From JAKGBX01 sp965366835 (lineage in GTDB: Bacteria; Pseudomonadota; Alphaproteobacteria; Rhodobacterales; Rhodobacteraceae): a DNA stretch of 15,768 bases. Positions 14,372-15,768 of the stretch are shown in pieces; position 1 is the first letter of the stretch, and the number at the start of each line of letters is the position of its first letter. The DNA lies in contig CBDUGF010000089.1 in the NCBI GenBank assembly GCA_965366835.1, forward strand, positions 1 to 15,768, in the 5' to 3' direction. The notes beneath the pieces are model-generated. The model saw only the letters and a program-made list of their open reading frames with translations, was not told the DNA's origin and did not search any database. The position numbers were made by a program, and so were the translations under genes.

Positions 14372-15661
14372 TCATTTCCCCAGCACGGCGGCAAGCGCCG
14401 ACGGCGCCTCCTGCCGATCGACGAGATTACGGATCTGGTCATAGCGCGGTGCCCCCAGCAACGCCCTGGCCTTTGCGGCGATCTTCTGCGCCCGCTCGCC
14501 CAGCGGCAGGGGCGCATCGAGATCGTGAAACGCCTTGTGCGTTTCTCCACTCTTCAGGTCGACTTCCAGACGCGCCTGCATCTCGCTCAGAGTCTCGTCA
14601 CCCGTCACCGTCACCTTGTCGCGCAGCGCCCGCAGCTTCGGATCGGCGCAAATTGCCGCGCTGAAACTGTCGAGCCGGGCGGTGTCATGCCCCAGAAAAT
14701 GCATCGCCAGCACCGTGGCATAGGAAAATTTCGCGCCCAGGCCGGTCTCCGGCGCGGCTTGATTGCAAACGCTGAGCCAGCGTGGATGCGTGCTGACCCG
14801 GATCGCCGCGATATCCTCTGCAGGTGCTTCGATCTCCGCTGCCGCCTCCAGCGCCGCGTGCAACCCATGACAACAGGCATAAAACTTGTGGCTGACGCCC
14901 TCGAACAGCCAGGTCTCGCCCAGCCCGTTGAAGGCGGTTTCGTCTGCCGCGCCATGATGGGTCGGCCCGAACCCCTGCGGACCCTCCAGCGCGCCGATCC
15001 GCGCCTCCATCCCGAGCCGCGCCAGCGTCGCCGCCTCCACACCGTTGGACGCCGCCAGCCCGGCATTGAACGGCTTGCCCATGGTGCCGAATTGCGATTT
15101 CAAGCCGCTCGCCCGCGTCGCCACCAGCCCGAGTGCGGTCTGCATCTGCGCGGGGTTGAGCCGCATCAGCCGCCCCGCCGCCACGCAGGCGCCCACTGCA
15201 CCGGCGGTCGCGGTCTGGTGAAAGCCGACCTGGTAGTGATCGCGCCCCAGCCAGATGCCGAAGCGGATCGAAGCTTCCATGCCGATCAGCGTCGCCTCCT
15301 GAAACGCGTCGCCGCCTGCCCCCATGGCCTCGCCCACGGCCAATGCCGCCGGAATCACCGCCACCGAAGGGTGGCCGATATGGGCGAAATGGGTGTCGTC
15401 ATAATCGAGCGCATGGCTGATCGTGCCATTTACCAGCGCCGCCATCCGCGCCGGCGCCCGCCCGCCGCCGATCAGCGCCGCCTGCCCAGCGCCGCCTTCT
15501 TCAGCCGCAAGCGCGCGCATTATGCCTGCCACAGGCTCGCCCGCACCGACAATGCCTACCGCCATCCAGTCGATCAGCGACAACCGCGCCACCGCGCATA
15601 CCACCTCGGGCGCACGACACTCGGACAGCGCAAATTCCGCAAGCCTCTCGGAAACAGTCAT
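14372..15661 (-). CDS. MmgE/PrpD family protein (2-methylcitrate dehydratase-like), substrate uncertain
   Basis: The 429-residue protein has the family landmarks: NGTISHALDYDDTH (78-91) and HPS (97-99) in the helical domain, YQVGFHQTATAG (143-154), KPFNAGLAASNG (196-207), and HKFYACCHGLHAALEA (258-273), followed by the smaller alpha/beta domain and C-terminal helices. Characterised relatives are 2-methylcitrate dehydratase, cis-aconitate decarboxylase and iminodisuccinate epimerase, so the family does not define the substrate. Neither prpB nor prpC is in the window, which weakens a methylcitrate-cycle assignment. ATG 15661 is chosen because GGGAGG lies 5 bases upstream; a GTG at 15694 would add 11 residues. 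It is convergent with amtB and seems unrelated to nitrogen control. Confidence 0.85.
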   Translation of the reverse strand: MTVSERLAEFALSECRAPEVVCAVARLSLIDWMAVGIVGAGEPVAGIMRALAAEEGGAGQAALIGGGRAPARMAALVNGTISHALDYDDTHFAHIGHPSVAVIPAALAVGEAMGAGGDAFQEATLIGMEASIRFGIWLGRDHYQVGFHQTATAGAVGACVAAGRLMRLNPAQMQTALGLVATRASGLKSQFGTMGKPFNAGLAASNGVEAATLARLGMEARIGALEGPQGFGPTHHGAADETAFNGLGETWLFEGVSHKFYACCHGLHAALEAAAEIEAPAEDIAAIRVSTHPRWLSVCNQAAPETGLGAKFSYATVLAMHFLGHDTARLDSFSAAICADPKLRALRDKVTVTGDETLSEMQARLEVDLKSGETHKAFHDLDAPLPLGERAQKIAAKARALLGAPRYDQIRNLVDRQEAPSALAAVLGK

Positions 15662-15728
15662 GTTGGCCTCCCGCTGAACAAGACTGTCCGACACCGCGAC
15701 GAGAAACTCAACGCCACCCTTTCATCTT

Positions 15729-15768
15729 TCCGGAAATACTCCGGGGGTGTGGGGGCTGGCCCCCACTC
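15729..15768 (+). repeat. GC-rich dispersed hairpin repeat, copy 2 (may continue past window edge)
   Basis: The core at 15741-15766 is identical over 26 bases to copy 1. The main stem is GTGGGGG (15749-15755)/CCCCCAC (15760-15766), loop CTGG. This copy also has a perfect upstream stem CCGGA (15730-15734)/TCCGG (15740-15744), which is imperfect in copy 1. It lies 5' of the MmgE/PrpD gene and probably marks the end of a gene beyond the window. Confidence 0.75.

Overview
This is high-GC, densely packed chromosomal DNA that looks like an alphaproteobacterium of the Rhodobacteraceae/Roseobacteraceae. The grounds are the dusB(nifR3)-ntrB-ntrC-ntrY-ntrX-trkA-trkH order, a fused ispDF gene, an NtrC without the sigma54-contact loop as in Rhodobacter capsulatus, and a G/C-rich intergenic repeat of a kind common in this family. 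There is no rRNA, tRNA, insertion sequence, phage gene or CRISPR array. No marker here fixes the genus.

Left part (1-10520), mostly minus strand. Read in the transcription direction, a nitrogen-control operon runs dusB (TTG start), ntrB, ntrC, ntrY, ntrX and an APH-fold phosphotransferase-like kinase. The junctions are tight (4-base overlap, 3 bases, 10 bases) except for about 100 bases between ntrC and ntrY. The kinase gene converges on a small plus-strand gene for a six-cysteine lipoprotein, which has its own good sigma70-type promoter. Beyond it lies the potassium-uptake pair trkA-trkH, with trkH cut by the window edge. In related genomes trkA usually follows ntrX; here the kinase and lipoprotein genes separate them, so trkA needs its own promoter.

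Middle part (10690-12869), plus strand. ispDF (MEP isoprenoid pathway), then pgpA (phosphatidylglycerol synthesis) and a stand-alone CinA-type amidase (pncC), the last two overlapping by four bases. A dispersed GC-rich hairpin repeat lies between ispDF and pgpA, and a second copy lies at the right edge of the window.

Right part (12870-15768). A non-coding stretch of about 275 bases is unusually rich in inverted repeats, including an alternating half-site series that ends in a T-run. It precedes an ammonium channel gene (amtB type) that has no adjacent glnK. A convergent MmgE/PrpD-family gene follows, sharing a bidirectional terminator with amtB.

Functionally, the NtrB/NtrC and NtrY/NtrX pairs, DusB and the Amt channel make this mainly a nitrogen-sensing neighbourhood. 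The least explained items are the hairpin-rich leader of amtB, the kinase and lipoprotein genes inserted between ntrX and trkA, and the loss of the GAFTGA loop in both AAA+ regulators.
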